A DNA stretch of 64,000 bases from positions 62,001 to 126,000 of the forward strand of contig OZ244166.1 of NCBI GenBank assembly GCA_965216445.1, read 5' to 3'. Made by a program: the position numbers and the translations under genes. This document shows positions 51,583-60,061 of this stretch, one piece after another. Position 1 is the first letter of the stretch; each line of letters opens with the position of its first letter. The stretch comes from MA-ANB-1 sp965216445 (GTDB taxonomy: Bacteria; Actinomycetota; Acidimicrobiia; Spongiisociales; ZC4RG35). The notes under the pieces are model-generated. The model searched no databases, was not told where the DNA came from, and was given only the letters and a program-made list of their open reading frames with translations.

Positions 51583-51711
51583 ATGGAAGCAAGCAACGAA
51601 GTCTTCTGGATGAAAGGCCTCGATGAGGCCACAAATTCTTGGTCCGAGGTGATTCGCCCGTCTTGGTCAGGTCGGGGCTTGGAGCCGTTCCCCTCAGATC
51701 CGGGCTACTAG
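51583..51711 (+). CDS. Possible 42-residue protein upstream of the oxidoreductase
   Basis: An open frame MEASNEVFWMKGLDEATNSW ending FPSDPGY and stopping 6 bp before the next gene. GGTTGGAG lies just before the ATG. Composition is not random, with several Trp and Glu, but I see no family. It could be a leader peptide. Confidence 0.4.
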   Translation: MEASNEVFWMKGLDEATNSWSEVIRPSWSGRGLEPFPSDPGY

Positions 51712-51717
51712 GCAGCT

Positions 51718-53118
51718 GTGGAGGGTCCTGAGTTCGATGTTGTAGTCGTTGGGGCCGGTCCCAACGGTTTGGCTGCCGCCGCTCACCTCACGCATCTAGG
51801 GGAGAGAGTTCTCGTGGTGGAGCAGGCGGACAGCATTGGCGGCGGCACGAGGAGCGAAGAGTTGACCCTGCCCGGTTTCGTGCATGACGTCTGTTCGGCC
51901 ATCCATCCGTTGGGAATTGCTTCACCGTTCTTTCGTGAGATCGACCTCGACGTCGACTGGGTCCAACCGCGCATTCCGGTGACCCACCCTCTCGACGGTG
52001 GTCGAGTGGGTTTCCTCGATCGCGAAGTCGCGACTACAGCGGCCGGTCTTGGCGAAGACGCTGATCGATACCGACAAACGGTTGGCCCGTTGGTGAATCG
52101 AGCGGATGAGATTGTTGAGGACTTCCTTGCGCCCATGCAGTTGATCCCAAAGAACCCTGGATCGTTCTTGCGTATGGCATCAAAGGGTTCTCTACCGGCG
52201 ACAACGATTGTCGAGCGGTTCGAAACAGATGAGGCCAGGGCCCTGCTAGCCGGAATGGCGGCCCACGCCATCGCCCCATTCAGTTCGCCTTTGACCGGCG
52301 GTGTGGCTCTTCTATTTGCGGTCACCGCACACGCCTACGGTTGGCCGATGGTCAGGGGCGGGTCGCAAAACCTGGCGGAAGCACTCGCTGACACTGTCCG
52401 TGAGGGTGGTGGGGCAATCGTCACCGGGCAGCACGTGACGCACCTCGACGAACTCCCCGAAGCGAAGGTCTATCTCCTCGATGTGATGCCGGAGGCTGCA
52501 GCCACGATTGCCGGTGCGAGGGTAAGTGCGCGGTTTCAGTCGCGAGCAAAAGGGCGCAAACCCGGACTGGGCGTCTTCAAAGTCGATTGGGCTCTCGACG
52601 AGCCCATTCCGTGGCGTGACGATAAGAGTCACCTTGCGGGGACGGTTCACGTCGGAGGCAGCTACGAAGAAGTCAGGTCCGCAGAGGACGCCGTCCACTC
52701 CGGTCGCCACACGGACCGGCCGTTTCTGATTTTGGCCCAGCAGACCCAATTCGATCCCTCACGGGCTCCAGACGGAAAACACACGGCCTGGGCCTATTGC
52801 CATGTCCCGGCCGGGTCTGATCGAGACATGACGGACGCAGTCGAAGACCAAATTGAGCGATTTGCCCCGGGGTTCAGAGACGTTGTGATCGAACGCCATG
52901 TCATGGGTCCTGCGGACATGGAGGCACACAACCCCAACTACGTCGGCGGAGATATCTCGGGCGGTGGTTTTGGCCTGAAGAGAGTCCTCCGGTTCAGTTC
53001 GACCTCGCCGTACAGGATCGCCGACGGCGTCTATTTGTGCTCGTCGTCGACGCCACCGGGGGCCGGGGTGCACGGCATGTGCGGCTACTTCGCCGCTGAA
53101 GCGGCTCTGGGTCGATAG
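51718..53118 (+). CDS. FAD-dependent oxidoreductase of the phytoene-desaturase type
   Basis: A 466-residue NAD(P)/FAD oxidoreductase. The N-terminal dinucleotide motif is DVVVVGAGPNGLAAAAHLT... EQADSIGGGTRSEELTLPGF. The C-terminal FAD-binding end is GVYLCSSSTPPGAGVHGMCGYFAAEAA, as in the CrtI/amine-oxidase group (PDSR-type). The middle region DLDVDWVQPRIPVTHPLDGG fits this subgroup. The substrate is unknown; there are no carotenoid genes beside it. GTG 51718 starts the motif correctly. Confidence 0.88.
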   Translation: MEGPEFDVVVVGAGPNGLAAAAHLTHLGERVLVVEQADSIGGGTRSEELTLPGFVHDVCSAIHPLGIASPFFREIDLDVDWVQPRIPVTHPLDGGRVGFLDREVATTAAGLGEDADRYRQTVGPLVNRADEIVEDFLAPMQLIPKNPGSFLRMASKGSLPATTIVERFETDEARALLAGMAAHAIAPFSSPLTGGVALLFAVTAHAYGWPMVRGGSQNLAEALADTVREGGGAIVTGQHVTHLDELPEAKVYLLDVMPEAAATIAGARVSARFQSRAKGRKPGLGVFKVDWALDEPIPWRDDKSHLAGTVHVGGSYEEVRSAEDAVHSGRHTDRPFLILAQQTQFDPSRAPDGKHTAWAYCHVPAGSDRDMTDAVEDQIERFAPGFRDVVIERHVMGPADMEAHNPNYVGGDISGGGFGLKRVLRFSSTSPYRIADGVYLCSSSTPPGAGVHGMCGYFAAEAALGR

Positions 53119-53140
53119 CCACGCGGTGGTCCAAAAAAGT

Positions 53141-53173
53141 GAATCCCGGAGCGGAGGAAGTGCTCCGGGATTC
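53141..53173 (+). terminator. Terminator after the oxidoreductase gene
   Basis: GAATCCCGGAGC (53141-53152) pairs with 53162-53173; loop of 9 nt. It lies 22 bp after the stop. Confidence 0.75.
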
Positions 53174-53183
53174 AGCCCCCAAG

Positions 53184-53217
53184 TACCGGACCCCAAAACC
53201 CTGAAACGGGTCCGGTA
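53184..53217 (+). terminator. Second hairpin in tandem
   Basis: TACCGGACCC (53184-53193) pairs with GGGTCCGGTA (53208-53217), followed by TGTCGTTT. The rest of the gap to 53457 carries no gene I can support and probably holds the promoter of the next gene. Confidence 0.6.
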
Positions 53218-53457
53218 TGTCGTTTGACGTGTGATAGAGGTCTCAACCAAAGACCAGATACATGTTTTCTGGATTTCTTCTCACCTGAAGTGACTTCTAT
53301 CTGTCGCCGGAGGTCCCGTCAGTTCCGGGCCACAGGTCTGCCCAGGTTGGGACCAAATCCTCTGGTTCTTTACCCGGTCTGATAGGACCATGTGAAAAGA
53401 TTCACAAAGTCACCGACTGAGTGAAGAAGGTTTCTAGAGAAAGAGAAAGGGCAAGAG

Positions 53458-54153
53458 ATGTCACAGCGTCTCAAAATGGTCGGAATTGTGCTCTCGTTGG
53501 TAGGACTGGGGTTCCTGGTCGCCGGCGGAGTTGCTTTCGCCCAAGTCCAAGACGGATACGGCTCACTTCAGTCGTTCAGCGAAGCACAGAATGTGACGCT
53601 GAGCTACAACGAAGATGGCCAGTTGATTGATAGAGGCTCGACCGAGGAAGCAGAGGCGATCTTGACTCTGCTGACCGATGACTGGGGTTACCCGGTTGAT
53701 ATGGCCGAACTCGACCCGAACGACCCGTTGGTCAACACCGACAGCGAGTACATGTACCAGATGGCAGTGATCGCAGCCCACGTGCTTCACGGCACCCAGA
53801 CTGTCGTCCTTGCCGAGACGGTCGAGTACAACGGTGAGACTTTCGAGGCCGGTACCTACGAAGTCGAAGTCGACGGCAAATACTGGACAGACTTTGACCG
53901 CCTGCACCCCCTTGAAGGACCCGCACGCGGCATGGCCTGGTCGGGCACCGTTCACGGGTTGATCGGTGAATTGGGTGTCGGAACCGTTACCCACTCCAGC
54001 TTGCAGCTTGGCCTCGGCCTTGCCGGAACGTTGGCAGGTGTTGGTGTCCTGGCACTGATCGCCGGTCTCGGGCTCGTATGGGCCGTAAGTGGCGACAAGG
54101 TCACCATGGAAGAGTTCAACCGGACAGTCCGCAAAGAGGAATCTCGCGTCTGA
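53458..54153 (+). CDS. Membrane-anchored extracytoplasmic protein, unknown function
   Basis: A 231-residue protein with TM helices at both ends: MVGIVLSLVGLGFLVAGGVAF near the N-terminus and LGLAGTLAGVGVLALIAGLGLVWAV near 185-210. The 150 residues between are acidic and likely outside (AILTLLTDDWGYPVDMAEL, NTDSEYMYQMAVIAAHVLHGTQTVVLAE). The C-terminal tail is cytosolic. No family recognised. It is monocistronic, with its own terminator. Confidence 0.75.
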   Translation: MSQRLKMVGIVLSLVGLGFLVAGGVAFAQVQDGYGSLQSFSEAQNVTLSYNEDGQLIDRGSTEEAEAILTLLTDDWGYPVDMAELDPNDPLVNTDSEYMYQMAVIAAHVLHGTQTVVLAETVEYNGETFEAGTYEVEVDGKYWTDFDRLHPLEGPARGMAWSGTVHGLIGELGVGTVTHSSLQLGLGLAGTLAGVGVLALIAGLGLVWAVSGDKVTMEEFNRTVRKEESRV

Positions 54154-54178
54154 ACCTTCCGGATTGACGCAAGCGAGC

Positions 54179-54206
54179 AAAGGGCCCCGGGAAGCCGGGG
54201 CCCTTT
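54179..54206. terminator. Perfect-stem terminator
   Basis: AAAGGGCCCCGG (54179-54190), loop GAAG, then the full complement ending in CTTTC, 25 bp after the stop. Confidence 0.85.
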
Positions 54207-54313
54207 CTCGTGCCACGATTCGGCCCTTCGGCCAATGTCGGAGGGACTTAGGTCTCTAGTTGCCCTGGCGCGAACGCCCGTAGCCTTACAGAGTCACAAC
54301 CCAAAGGAGTTCA

Positions 54314-54715
54314 ATGACCCCGTACCACTTCACCCTCACCATCAATGGCGATTTCGCTACGGCTGTCGAGAAGACTCGCAAAGCCCTGGCGGATCACGGA
54401 TTCGGCATTGTTAGTGAGATCGACATGGCCGCTGTCCTCGACGAGAAGCTGGGCGTGCACCACGACCCTTATCTGATCCTCGGAGCCTGCAACCCAGGAT
54501 TCGCACATCAAGCAGTCGGTTATGAGCCCGCGATCGGAGTCTTGCTCCCGTGCAACGTTGTGGTCCGGCAAACCGAGGACGCCAGGGTGATGATTGACTT
54601 CATGGACCCGTCTGTCGTTCTGGAGTTGGTCGGTGAAGAGGGTGTGCACAACATTGCCGAAGAGGTGCGCACCAGACTCGAGATGACCAGGGACGCCATC
54701 GCCACCGCAGCGTAG
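54314..54715 (+). CDS. DUF302 protein
   Basis: A 133-residue DUF302 protein: FATAVEKTRKALADHGFGIVSEIDMAAVLDEKLG and LGACNPGFAHQAVGYEPAIGVLLPCNVVV are the family core. The fold is a small alpha/beta homodimer and the function is unknown. AAAGGAG lies before ATG 54314. Confidence 0.9.
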   Translation: MTPYHFTLTINGDFATAVEKTRKALADHGFGIVSEIDMAAVLDEKLGVHHDPYLILGACNPGFAHQAVGYEPAIGVLLPCNVVVRQTEDARVMIDFMDPSVVLELVGEEGVHNIAEEVRTRLEMTRDAIATAA

Positions 54716-54915
54716 ATAATCCGGGAGGTGTCCGACGTGCGGTTTGTCCGGATGGAGACCGTCGCAATGGACGGCTTGGGTGATCATCCACGAGATCCTG
54801 GTGCTTGCCCAGTGACAATGCCCGAGTGACAAGAGCCGGACAGTTATCTCCAACGGTCGACTTCGGCTCACGTTGGTCGAGTAGTTTCGTGAGGAGACAT
54901 ACCCAGGAAGGACCT

Positions 54916-56106
54916 ATGCGCAAGTTCACCCTCCTCGTTGCGGCATCGTTGCTGTTCGCCATGCTCCCTGTCGGAGCGCTGGGGGCGCGACCGGATCCGG
55001 TCCGGTTTGCCACCTTCAACGCCAGCCTCAACCGGTTCAATCTTGGAGATCTGGCCAACGATCTGTCGACGCCAGACAACGCACAAGCCAAGGTCATTGC
55101 CGAAATCATCCAACTGGCTCGCCCCGAAGTCCTTTTGATCAACGAATTCGACTACGACCCCACCGCCGTGGACCTCTTCCGGGACAACTATCTCGAGGTC
55201 TCCCAGAACGGCGCCGATCCCATCGAATACCCCTATTCGTACATTGCCCCTTCCAACACTGGTGTTGCCTCCGGGTTCGACCTCGATAATGACGGAACGG
55301 TCGGCGGTCCGGGTGACGCTTTCGGATTCGGGTTCTTCGAGGGTCAGTTCGGGATGGTTGTTTACTCCCAGCATCCGATTGGCGATGTCCGAACCTTCCA
55401 GAATTTCCTGTGGAAGGACATGCCACAGGCACTGCTGCCTGTCGACCCTGACACCGGTGACAGTTGGTACTCGGACGAAGAACTCGATGTGTTCCGGCTC
55501 AGTTCGAAGAGTCATTGGGACGTCGAGGTCGAGGTAGGTCGGAAGACTGTCCACTTCCTGGTAAGTCACCCGACACCGCCGGTGTTTGACGGTCCGGAGG
55601 ATCGCAACGGAACCCGAAACTTCGATGAGATCAGGTTCTGGAAGGACTACGTCAAGCCGGGCAGGAGTCACTACATCTATGACGACAACGGTGTCTACGG
55701 GGGTTTGGAGCGCGGTGCGAGTTTTGTGATCGCCGGTGACCAGAACTCCGATCCCAACGATGGCGATTCCTTCCCCGGTGCAATCCAACAGCTGCTCAAT
55801 CATCCGCTCATCAACACCTCGTCGACACCTAGTTCGACTGGCGGAGTCTGGGCCTCGGAGACTCAGGGAGGTCTAAACGACATACACATCAGTGACCCGG
55901 CTTTCGACACAGCTGATTTCAACGACGCCGGTCCAGGAAACCTCCGGGCCGACTATGTGCTGCCCAGTAACAACCTCCGGATAGCTGACTCTGCCGTGTT
56001 CTGGCCAGCGGAGGGTGAACCTCACTTTGAGTTGACCGGAACGTTCCCATTCCCGAGCTCGGACCATCGTCTGGTTTGGGTCGATGTCTGGGTTCCCGGT
56101 TCGTAG
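54916..56106 (+). CDS. Secreted endonuclease/exonuclease/phosphatase-family protein
   Basis: A 396-residue protein with a signal peptide (MRKFTLLVAASLLFAMLPVGALGA) and the EEP fold: RFATFNASLNRFN, EVLLINEFDYDP with the metal-binding Glu, VIAGDQNSDPNDGDS with Asp and Asn, and the terminal SSDHRLVWVDVWV with the catalytic Asp-His. Substrate may be nucleic acid, phosphoinositide or another phosphoester. ATG 54916 follows GGAAGGACC and gives the signal peptide; the longer frame does not. Confidence 0.88.
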   Translation: MRKFTLLVAASLLFAMLPVGALGARPDPVRFATFNASLNRFNLGDLANDLSTPDNAQAKVIAEIIQLARPEVLLINEFDYDPTAVDLFRDNYLEVSQNGADPIEYPYSYIAPSNTGVASGFDLDNDGTVGGPGDAFGFGFFEGQFGMVVYSQHPIGDVRTFQNFLWKDMPQALLPVDPDTGDSWYSDEELDVFRLSSKSHWDVEVEVGRKTVHFLVSHPTPPVFDGPEDRNGTRNFDEIRFWKDYVKPGRSHYIYDDNGVYGGLERGASFVIAGDQNSDPNDGDSFPGAIQQLLNHPLINTSSTPSSTGGVWASETQGGLNDIHISDPAFDTADFNDAGPGNLRADYVLPSNNLRIADSAVFWPAEGEPHFELTGTFPFPSSDHRLVWVDVWVPGS

Positions 56107-56177
56107 ACAACACAACGGAAGGGTCCTGAGCGGCGGGTTCGGGACCCTATCGGACTGATTGGAATAGGTTGGGGGCC

Positions 56178-56900
56178 ATGACGCGAAGCCTGCGATACGG
56201 AGTGCTGATCTCGGCCCTACTCGTCGTGGTCTCCGCGTGCAGTGTTGAGATCGGCGTAGGCGGCGTGCGCGGGAATGGCGAGGTCGAGATAGAAAGCCGT
56301 GACATCGCTCCATTTTCGGTTGTGGTGTTGGAGGGGAGCGGGTCGGTGACAATCGAGATGACCGAATTCGAGGCGCTGACTGTCGAAGCGGAAAGCAACA
56401 TCCTGCCCCTCCTCACCTCTGAGGTGACCAATGGTGAACTGGTCCTGAGCGCCAGCGAGTCGATATCGCCGACGACCGAGATCAACTACCGCATCAGCGG
56501 ACCTTTGCTCGAAGGCGTTGTTCTCAAGGGGAGTGGGAGCATCCGGGTTCTTGGAGCAAAGTCCGACACCTTTGCCGCAACTGCTCTCGGCTCGGGGAAT
56601 ATCTCCGTGGAGAACCTCAGCTCAGGATCAACGGATGTGTCCGTTGAGGGCTCCGGCGGGGTAACCCTCGCTGGTTTCGCCACGAGCCTCAATCTGAACC
56701 TCACCGGGTCGGGCGCCTACTTCGGAGAAGATCTCGTTTCCGAAACTGGTGTCGTTGACGTTGCCGGTTCCGGGAGTGCAGTGGTGAGCGTGACCGAGCA
56801 CCTCGACGTGACAGTTAGCGGGTCGGGCAGTGTGACCTACTTCGGAGATCCAGTCGTCGAATCCAACATCACCGGCTCGGGATCCGTCACCTCGCCCTGA
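56178..56900 (+). CDS. DUF2807 (GIN-domain) lipoprotein
   Basis: A 240-residue lipoprotein: signal MTRSLRYGVLISALLVVVSAC, then repeating Gly/Ser-rich beta-strands (VVLEGSGSVTIEM, VLKGSGSIRVLG, VSVEGSGGVTLAG, LNLTGSGAYFG, VDVAGSGSAVVSV, VTVSGSGSVTYFG), the head-GIN/DUF2807 right-handed beta helix. It is probably a cell-surface protein of unknown role. ATG 56178 has GGGGGCC just before it. Confidence 0.9.
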   Translation: MTRSLRYGVLISALLVVVSACSVEIGVGGVRGNGEVEIESRDIAPFSVVVLEGSGSVTIEMTEFEALTVEAESNILPLLTSEVTNGELVLSASESISPTTEINYRISGPLLEGVVLKGSGSIRVLGAKSDTFAATALGSGNISVENLSSGSTDVSVEGSGGVTLAGFATSLNLNLTGSGAYFGEDLVSETGVVDVAGSGSAVVSVTEHLDVTVSGSGSVTYFGDPVVESNITGSGSVTSP

Positions 56901-56904
56901 CGAC

Positions 56905-57387
56905 TCAGGAAGGCTGATACTTGGGCATCAGCTCGGAGAACCGCGCCATCCAGTCAAATCCGGACCCACCCGCCAATGCGTCTTCCATCTGGTCGAGGTG
57001 AGCATGCCATCCAGCGCTGTATCCGACCGCTTGATCAGTCGGAAGGAGCCTGTGGTCCAGCGTCAGCCTTGTTTTGGACTCGCCCGCCGGCTCGAGCTCG
57101 AATCGGATGATCGAATCGGGCTCACCGGTGAATCGCCAGTGATACTCGAGGGTGCGTCCGTAGTCGAGTTCGATGATCTCGCCGCCGACCACTTCGCCTT
57201 CACCAAAGTCGAGGTCAATTGTTCCTCCGACCCGGAGTTCGACTGACGCCGGGGCGAGCCAACGTTCCAGGCCGTCGTCTGTAGCCAACATGGCCCACAC
57301 CGCATCAACGGCTGCCTCCAGTACTCGTTCGAATTTCACCCGAGGTAGATCCTCGGTTGTTGTGAGGGTTCCGTATCCGTCGGTCAT
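56905..57387 (-). CDS. SRPBCC (AHSA1-like) protein
   Basis: A 160-residue START/AHSA1-like fold: VKFERVLEAAVDAVWAMLATDDGLERWLAP, IIELDYGRTLEYHW and a C-terminal helix GYSAGWHAHLDQMEDAL. These often follow an ArsR gene, as here: its ATG overlaps the ArsR stop (ATGA). It probably binds a hydrophobic ligand. Confidence 0.9.
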   Translation of the reverse strand: MTDGYGTLTTTEDLPRVKFERVLEAAVDAVWAMLATDDGLERWLAPASVELRVGGTIDLDFGEGEVVGGEIIELDYGRTLEYHWRFTGEPDSIIRFELEPAGESKTRLTLDHRLLPTDQAVGYSAGWHAHLDQMEDALAGGSGFDWMARFSELMPKYQPS

Positions 57388-57686
57388 GCGTCCTCCTTAA
57401 GGGCATCCTCGAGTGCATCGAGTTTTTCGTTCCAATGTGATTCGTAGCGGGCGAGCCATTGCCCGATTTCCATCAGCCCCGCTTTGCGGATGGAATAGAT
57501 CCGCCTTTGAGCGTCACGCCGCACATCGACAATGCCTCCGGCACGTAAAACGCCGAGATGTCGTGAAATGGCTGGTTTTGAGATTGGGAAGTGCCCGGCG
57601 ATTGTGCCGGCGTCCTTCTCACCGCTCGCCAGCAGCTCGACGATCTCCCGCCGGGTCGGATCGGCGAGAGCTGTAAATGAATCCAC
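57384..57686 (-). CDS. ArsR-family transcriptional regulator
   Basis: A 100-residue winged-helix protein: FTALADPTRREIVELLASGEKDAGTIAGHFPISKPAISRHLGVLRAGGIV. The metal-binding ELCVCDL motif is absent, so it is of the SRPBCC-associated (SdpR/YczG-like) class rather than a metal sensor. GTG 57686 is the start. It likely represses its own operon. Confidence 0.9.
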   Translation of the reverse strand: MDSFTALADPTRREIVELLASGEKDAGTIAGHFPISKPAISRHLGVLRAGGIVDVRRDAQRRIYSIRKAGLMEIGQWLARYESHWNEKLDALEDALKEDA

Positions 57687-57689
57687 GAC

Positions 57690-57731
57690 CTGAATTTAAT
57701 AGATCCGTTAATTAAGTCAAGTGTTAATTAT
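57690..57731. promoter_or_regulatory. AT-rich likely promoter/operator of the arsR-SRPBCC operon
   Basis: A strongly AT-rich stretch with TTAATAGA, GTTAATTAAG and GTTAATTA elements, in contrast to the surrounding GC-rich DNA. Repeated TTAAT motifs fit ArsR autoregulation; this is inference. Confidence 0.45.
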
Positions 57732-57736
57732 GAGGA

Positions 57737-58200
57737 CTCTCCCTCCGTTGCGGAGGCTGTCCTCCCGGAGACGGAGTAAGTCTCTTCCTCCGCTTCCGGA
57801 GGGAGTGGGCGCCGCCGCAGGCGGCGCTCGAGGGTGGAAGGCACCCACCACTAGAGCCCAACGAGTGGAGGTTGGCGAAGCCAAACTCCTCAGGAACGCG
57901 AAGCGTTCCCACCCTCCCCGTCGGTTTGGCCCTCCGGGCCAAGCCCTAACTGGAGTTTCCTCCGGAAACTCCCAAGGAACCTCGTAGAGGTTCCCGTACT
58001 CCGGCAACCCTTCGGGTTGCTTGCGAGTCGCTCCGCAACTCGAAATAGAGACTCACCCACCGCCACCGGGTACGAAGAGTCACAACTCAACGAATGGAGG
58101 TGAGCGAAGCCAAACTCCCAAGGAACGCGAGGCGTTCCCCCCGTCGCGTTGCTTGCGAGTTGCTGGGCAACTCGACCTGGAGGTTCCGCGGAATCGCTCC
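57737..58200. repeat. Array of consecutive perfect hairpins with 3-nt loops
   Basis: At least ten perfect hairpins in 460 bp, almost all with 3-nt loops: CCTCCG (57742), GCGCCGCC (57809), TTGGC (57872), GGAACGC (57893), TTGGCCC (57926), GGAGTTTCC (57952), GGAACCTC (57976), GCAACCC (58004), GGAACGC (58122) and CGAGTTGC (58156). Blocks recur: AACGA(G/A)TGGAGGT...GCGAAGCCAAACTCC followed by the GGAACGC hairpin occurs near 57860 and 58089. GGAGGGAGTGGGCGCCGCCG and the GCCGCC/GGCGGC hairpin are shared with the array at 36.8-37.5 kb. No U-runs follow. I see no credible gene in it. Confidence 0.85.
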
Positions 58201-58237
58201 TTCCATTAGCGTCTCAAATGGTTCCAAAGGAGATGTC

Positions 58238-58444
58238 GTGGAGAGCACGCGCAAGCCAAGCAAGGAATATCGAGCACGCATCTGGGTGAAACTGTCCGAG
58301 GACATTCTTCCCCAACCCGAGATGAGTGCCACCGAACTTCAGGAATACCTGACCAAGACCCTGAACGTCGACGGAGACGACTCACTGTTCACCGGTGTGG
58401 CCGTTGAAGATCCGAGGAACGCCTCGAAGCCACGTCGTTACTGA
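58238..58444 (+). CDS. Small conserved-looking hypothetical protein (68 residues)
   Basis: The frame starts at GTG 58238, with AAAGGAG 5 nt upstream, and encodes MESTRKPSKEYRARIWVKLS, then PEMSATELQEYLTKTLNVDG and a Ser/Arg end. Mixed alpha/beta. No family recognised. A longer in-frame start at 58094 would translate the hairpin repeats and is rejected. Confidence 0.65.
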   Translation: MESTRKPSKEYRARIWVKLSEDILPQPEMSATELQEYLTKTLNVDGDDSLFTGVAVEDPRNASKPRRY

Positions 58445-58469
58445 GCGAAAGCTTCGAACCAGAACCGAT

Positions 58470-59291
58470 CTAGCTCGATTCTGGTGCCAGGACACGAATC
58501 GTCAGGAGGCTTCCCTCGATCGTCATTTGCCAGGTGTTGTCGTCATAGACCCAGGACACGTCAGTGCCTGATTCGACGACCTCTTCCCAAGTCTGTCCGT
58601 CGAGGCCGGATTCGCGATAGTTCTGGATGCACTCTGGGGAGAAGGGGCTGATTACATGACACATGTGCAGGTACATGTGCTCGGCCGCGGGATCTTTGAG
58701 GTTGGCTCGGACCATCAAGGCAACCAGATAGTCGTTGTTGTCCGGGTAGGCCCCAACCAGTTCGGCGCCCGTATCGAAGCGGTGAAGGAAGCTGTCGAGC
58801 TCGCCAGGCTCGAGCAGTCGGCGAATTGGGGTAGAGATCGTCGGCGGCTGGTCGACTGCGTTCCACATCGCTCGGATATCACCGAGTGCAACTCCCAGGG
58901 ACCCTTCGGGGATGGGCTCCGGTTGAACCTCGCTAACTGGAAGAGCAATACCGTTGGCCTCTGGGGCCGGATCGCTCCGCAGATTCGCTACTAGCACCGA
59001 GAGGAAAACGACGGCCATCATCCAAGCGGCGACCGCTGTGATCTTCTTCCACGTCGGAATGGTGGAGACCTTCTCCAACAGGGAGACCTTCTCTTCGAGA
59101 GCAGGTGGATTCTCGGAGGGTCCGGCTTGAGACTTGGTTTCGTCGCCTGAGTCGTCGACTTGGTCTGAGAAGTCGTCCGCAACCGGCCCGGCCATGACCG
59201 GACTGGTTTCCCCAGACCCGTTTTCTGCGGCGGCGTCAACGACCTCAGCTTCGAATTCGAGTGGCAGCTTGTCTTCGATTGTGTCGGGCAT
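58470..59291 (-). CDS. Single-pass membrane protein, unknown function
   Basis: A 273-residue protein. The first 85 residues are acidic and polar (cytosolic), one TM (ITAVAAWMMAVVFLSVLVANL) spans about 85-105, and the rest is extracytoplasmic (GSLGVALGDIRAMWNAVD, LVALMVRANLKDPAAEHMY). Two Cys (MCHV, PECIQ) could form a disulfide. No family recognised. Confidence 0.72.
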   Translation of the reverse strand: MPDTIEDKLPLEFEAEVVDAAAENGSGETSPVMAGPVADDFSDQVDDSGDETKSQAGPSENPPALEEKVSLLEKVSTIPTWKKITAVAAWMMAVVFLSVLVANLRSDPAPEANGIALPVSEVQPEPIPEGSLGVALGDIRAMWNAVDQPPTISTPIRRLLEPGELDSFLHRFDTGAELVGAYPDNNDYLVALMVRANLKDPAAEHMYLHMCHVISPFSPECIQNYRESGLDGQTWEEVVESGTDVSWVYDDNTWQMTIEGSLLTIRVLAPESS

Positions 59292-59392
59292 CTCGTCCCT
59301 TTGATCCGTCCCACGTCTATCGGCAGAAAGCGCCCATTACCAAAGTGCCGGTGGATGTTTCGCTGAGTTAAGTGGTGGCAGCCGCTTGAGGA

Positions 59393-60028
59393 TCAGAGAG
59401 TGAGGAGCGACAGGACAAGAAGGACCTGCGCAGCGTGGTAAGTGACGATTGTCAGTAGGCGACCGTTTGGTATTGGCCTCACGAAACGATTCCATCCGAG
59501 GACGGTGTCTGAAGCAAGAAATAGCGTCGCGCCCACGGCGGCTAGGAGATTGGCGGTGGCGTAAGCGGTCACCAACATCAACGAGATCGCGCCAATGTAC
59601 GCCGCAACTGGAATGGCCAACCGCCGGTCGGAGGCCGCAGCTGCCTGGTGAATCTGGCGGCCGAATACCGCTACGCCGATCAAGGCGCCTGCAACTCCAA
59701 CAACGGCCAGAGACGTCATCGGTGCTTGTAAGAACCCGGCGACGTACGCAAGATGAGCGAGTAGGAACGAACCCAAGCCCGCGACAAACATGTCTCGGCT
59801 GAGCATCAGAAATATGTCACCGGCGAGGCTCAAGATCAGGGCGACCACGAACCATGCTCGGACCGAGGGTGTTGCCGGTTCGATGGCAACTGCGGCAGCG
59901 ATCAGAAGAACGAGAGTCAAAGGTTTGGCAATGAGCTCTACGCCGCGCCGGTTCGATGCGACAGCCCACCAATCGATCGCGGCAACCGAACCGCCAAGGG
60001 TGAGGAGGATGATCGTGGTGCTTCTCAA
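59393..60028 (-). CDS. YhhN/TMEM86-family lysoplasmalogenase-like membrane protein
   Basis: A 211-residue protein with about eight TM helices. The conserved acidic residues of the family sit in LILSLAGDIFLML and LFLASDTVLGWNRF. YhhN-family members hydrolyse the vinyl-ether bond of lysoplasmalogens in animals; the bacterial substrate is unknown. The start TTG 60028 follows GAGAGGG. Confidence 0.87.
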   Translation of the reverse strand: MRSTTIILLTLGGSVAAIDWWAVASNRRGVELIAKPLTLVLLIAAAVAIEPATPSVRAWFVVALILSLAGDIFLMLSRDMFVAGLGSFLLAHLAYVAGFLQAPMTSLAVVGVAGALIGVAVFGRQIHQAAAASDRRLAIPVAAYIGAISLMLVTAYATANLLAAVGATLFLASDTVLGWNRFVRPIPNGRLLTIVTYHAAQVLLVLSLLTL

Positions 60029-60061
60029 GAGCCCTCTCGAATACCGGGGAGGTCTGGCCTA

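Noticed and set aside
58094..58237. N-terminal extension of the 68-residue protein
   Set aside because: It would translate the hairpin repeats; GTG 58238 has AAAGGAG at proper spacing.
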